In this document: in pieces, positions 5,901-6,481 of the stretch
Numbering within the stretch: the first letter of the stretch is position 1
Layout of the letters: each line of letters starts with the position of its first letter
From: Actinomycetota bacterium
GTDB taxonomy: Bacteria; Actinomycetota; Thermoleophilia; Gaiellales; Gaiellaceae
DNA length: 6,481 nucleotides
Assembly (NCBI GenBank): GCA_005883245.1
Contig: VAXT01000015.1
Location: 1 to 6,481, forward strand
Reading direction: 5' to 3'
The notes under the pieces: model-generated
The model's input: the letters and a program-made list of their open reading frames with translations, nothing else
Told to the model about the DNA's origin: nothing
Databases searched by the model: none
Program-made: the position numbers and the translations under genes

Positions 5901-6170
5901 CCGGCACAGGTTCGCGTAGCCGCGTGGGGACTCGACTAGCAGCGTGACATGCGACCCGTCCGACAGTGTCACCTCCGCACCGGTGATCGGCCGAACGCCG
6001 AACGCCTTCGCCGCATACGCGAACTCGAGCGACCCGTAGACGCCGTCGTGGTCGGTGAGCGCCAGCGCCTCGTAGCCGAGCTCCGCGGCGCGGGCGGCGA
6101 GCTCCTCCGGATGAGAAGCGCCGTCGAGGAAGGAATAGGCTGAATGGCAGTGCAGCTCGACGAAGCTCAC
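2967..6170 (-). CDS. dnaE2: Error-prone DNA polymerase III alpha-type subunit DnaE2 (ImuC)
   Basis: The 1067-residue length is normal for DnaE2, a C-family polymerase that does translesion synthesis in damage-induced mutagenesis, generally with ImuB and ImuA'. An N-terminal PHP domain has HCHS (His7, His9), TDHDG (39-43), GAEV (64-67) and GNVHAH (188-193, His191 and His193), so most metal ligands look present. The palm has GRGSSVGSLV (355-364), PDIDLDFP with catalytic Asp395 and Asp397, and FLKIDLLGLGML with the third Asp at 547. Further motifs are FQDQVLEVA (674-682), RRAMSRKR (697-704) and GFGFPKSHAAAF (742-753). QLALPL (901-906) resembles a hexameric clamp-binding motif. An OB-fold spans about 965-1010, and the protein ends HHFGHR. 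No frameshift or missing catalytic residue is seen. The GTG at 6170 is the only start possible: an in-frame TAG lies four codons upstream and the PHP motif begins within seven residues. No imuA or imuB is present, and no canonical SOS box is seen near the start. Confidence 0.97.
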   Translation of the reverse strand: MSFVELHCHSAYSFLDGASHPEELAARAAELGYEALALTDHDGVYGSLEFAYAAKAFGVRPITGAEVTLSDGSHVTLLVESPRGYANLCRLLTAAHAETRPKPTEPIPPSLDRHLFAAYHEGLVCLSGCAREGLAVRNGNGAAELASVFGRDCFFVELQRPYERGDAQRNARLRQLAETIGVQTVVTGNVHAHNRRRALLQDAMVAIRHRTSLEGAERERRGNHECVLLAPDALAERFSDDRDAVARTAELAERLEFDLTHELGYRYPDFSDRDEPAIAELTRVCNRAFEARYSGTNGLKRKARARLEEELALIADLGLAGFFLLHWEVLELAAEVARAVRGRDTPRHSLPPGRGRGSSVGSLVCYLTGLSHVDPVEAGLSLGRFLNRELDSIPDIDLDFPRDIREKLIVALTERYGHEHAALVASFSTYHSRGAIRDLGKALGLPFAELERLARVTEGNPKRVEEEVARLPDGDAKLRSRRWRALGVLSREIAGLPRHISQHPGGMVISSRPLVELVPVQPAAMEGRRICQWDKDSCADAGFLKIDLLGLGMLSAVEDCVVQISAGHHELLDLSRIPLDDPDVYDDIQRADTVGDFQIESRAQMQSVLQTLPENLDDLTVQVALVRPGPIQGKAVHPYIEHRKRLRQDPSFVPPVDHPLLAEPLRETLGVVVFQDQVLEVAIALAGFSVGEAEGLRRAMSRKRSEEAIEAFRARFVEGAVAKGVDAKLADEVYDKLVGFSGFGFPKSHAAAFGLLAYQSAWLRHHYPGEFLCALLNAQPMGFYPPASLVRDAQRRGVEVRSPHVNRSQAKCSIEDGAVRIGLEYVTSLGADDAQAVAAAAPFEDVVDLAQRTAIGQEGLESLIASGACHGLGSSRRALYWELGLVPRSQSVPGSGGVERQLALPLDPTAETPELAELTEWEEMLANYRRTSLSVDVHPMELIRPHLPQGVLSSHDLCQAPDRSRVAVAGMAVARQRPATANGVVFMLLEDEFGQVNLIVPPQVYERHRAIVRGEPLILARGVFERVERNQNVVVRELETLAPLARKLSGAPDLVSALPEAHHFGHR
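6136..6141 (+). promoter_or_regulatory. Candidate -10 (TAGGCT) for the cupin gene, inside dnaE2
   Basis: TAGGCT matches TANNNT and lies 8 nt before the in-frame GTG at 6150, the same spacing as TAGTCT before the glycosyltransferase ATG. It is only 2 nt before the ATG at 6144, too close for a leaderless ATG start. A rival reading is GAGGAAGGAA (6126-6135), whose AAGGA lies 9 nt before the ATG and could be a Shine-Dalgarno if transcription starts further upstream. Both sequences are antisense to dnaE2 codons 10-15 (SAYSFL) and could exist for coding reasons. Confidence 0.35.
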
Positions 6171-6481
6171 GCGATCTTTCTAGGCCCCGGCGAGGGCGAG
6201 CAGCTTCCCGGTCGGCGGCGTGAGCTCCGCGTTAAGTACGAAGGTGGCGAGTTCGAGGTGCTCGAGTTCTGGTGCGAGCCGGGATTCGGGCCGATCGAGC
6301 CTCACATCCACGAGGATCACGCCGACTCGTTCTACGTCCTCGAGGGCGAGGTCGAGTTCACGATCGGCGACGAGACCAGGCGCGCAGGGCCTGGAACCTG
6401 GGTTGCAGCGCCGCCCGGAGTCCGCCACGGGTTTGCCATCCCAGGGCCCGAAGGCGCTCATTTCCTCAACATCCATGCGCC
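6144..6481 (+). CDS. Small cupin-domain protein (C-terminus cut by window edge)
   Basis: An open frame of 112 codons runs off the right edge. Cupin motif 1 is clear: Gly49, His54, His56, Asp61 and Gly68 within GPIEPHIHEDHADSFYVLEG; Asp61 takes the position usually filled by the third metal-ligand Glu. Motif 2 is also present: Gly84, Pro90, Gly92 and His95 within PGTWVAAPPGVRHGF. The N-terminal GPGEGEQLPGR (14-24) is usual in single-domain cupins of this type. Such proteins form a beta-barrel that often binds Fe, Mn, Ni or Zn; activities range from dioxygenases to isomerases to ligand binding, so no reaction can be given. The start is ATG 6144, directly after an in-frame TGA, or GTG 6150; no later start keeps the first strands. 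The gene therefore begins inside the first nine codons of divergent dnaE2. It is cytoplasmic, with no signal peptide. Confidence 0.9.
   Translation, partial: MAVQLDEAHAIFLGPGEGEQLPGRRRELRVKYEGGEFEVLEFWCEPGFGPIEPHIHEDHADSFYVLEGEVEFTIGDETRRAGPGTWVAAPPGVRHGFAIPGPEGAHFLNIHA
6177..6182 (-). promoter_or_regulatory. Candidate -10 (TAGAAA) upstream of dnaE2, inside the cupin gene
   Basis: The minus-strand TAGAAA lies 6 nt before the dnaE2 GTG, the same spacing as TAGGAT before the lipoprotein. It lacks the final T of TANNNT, so it is weaker than the others. GAAAG 5 nt before the GTG could alternatively act as a poor ribosome site. Either way the 5' control region of dnaE2 lies within the coding sequence of the divergent cupin gene. 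Confidence 0.3.

Noticed and set aside
3759..5939. Long plus-strand open frames opposite dnaE2 (324 and 353 codons, at 3759-4733 and 4878-5939)
   Set aside because: They are antisense to the conserved palm and PHP domains. Their translations are Arg/Asp/Val/Glu-rich with no recognisable motif, as expected from reverse reading of high-GC codons.
6392..6407. Possible SOS box TGGAAC-CTGG-GTTGCA upstream of dnaE2
   Set aside because: It has three mismatches to TCGAAC-N4-GTTCGA, lies over 200 bp upstream of the dnaE2 start, and is inside cupin motif 2 coding sequence. It is probably chance.
6180..6476. 98-codon minus-strand open frame opposite the cupin
   Set aside because: The plus strand carries both cupin motifs; the minus frame shows nothing recognisable.

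Overview
This is a very GC-rich, almost fully coding window. Codons end mostly in G or C, GTG starts are common, and starts carry TAGNNT-type -10 elements. It holds a stand-alone DnaE2-type polymerase. Together these suggest an actinobacterial (Actinomycetota) chromosome, perhaps the Thermoleophilia/Gaiellales side; that placement is an inference from style, not a taxonomic test. I saw no insertion sequence, tRNA or rRNA gene, CRISPR array or obvious phage gene.

Layout. (1) Minus strand, 1-1015: a PLP-dependent class-V aminotransferase-fold enzyme, cut off at its C-terminus by the window edge. (2) An 18-bp divergent gap almost filled by a perfect 15-bp palindrome. (3) Plus strand: a GT-B family-4 glycosyltransferase (1034-2086), then a small acidic helical protein of unknown function (2098-2382) whose N-terminus carries QLDLF, the textbook sliding-clamp-binding pentapeptide. 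(4) Minus strand: a putative lipoprotein (2379-2957) directly downstream of the large error-prone DNA polymerase gene dnaE2/imuC (2967-6170). The plus and minus units converge with stop codons sharing one CTAG. (5) Plus strand, 6144 to the window edge: a single-domain cupin, truncated at its C-terminus, whose start lies inside the first nine codons of dnaE2.

How the parts relate. dnaE2 is the best-understood gene: family members do translesion synthesis in damage-induced mutagenesis, usually with ImuA/ImuB, neither of which is here. The lipoprotein may be co-transcribed with it but shows no DNA-repair feature. The glycosyltransferase and small acidic protein probably form a two-gene unit. The aminotransferase and cupin have no evident link to the rest.

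The most notable signals are in gene borders. Four of six starts have a TANNNT hexamer 5-8 nt upstream (a fifth has a near match), mostly without a well-spaced Shine-Dalgarno, which suggests leaderless transcription. The 5' ends of dnaE2 and the cupin gene overlap by 21-27 bp, so the possible cupin start codons are antisense to the metal-binding histidine codons of the polymerase PHP domain. Five of the seven CTAG tetranucleotides I found lie at gene junctions. There is no gene-free stretch longer than 18 bases.
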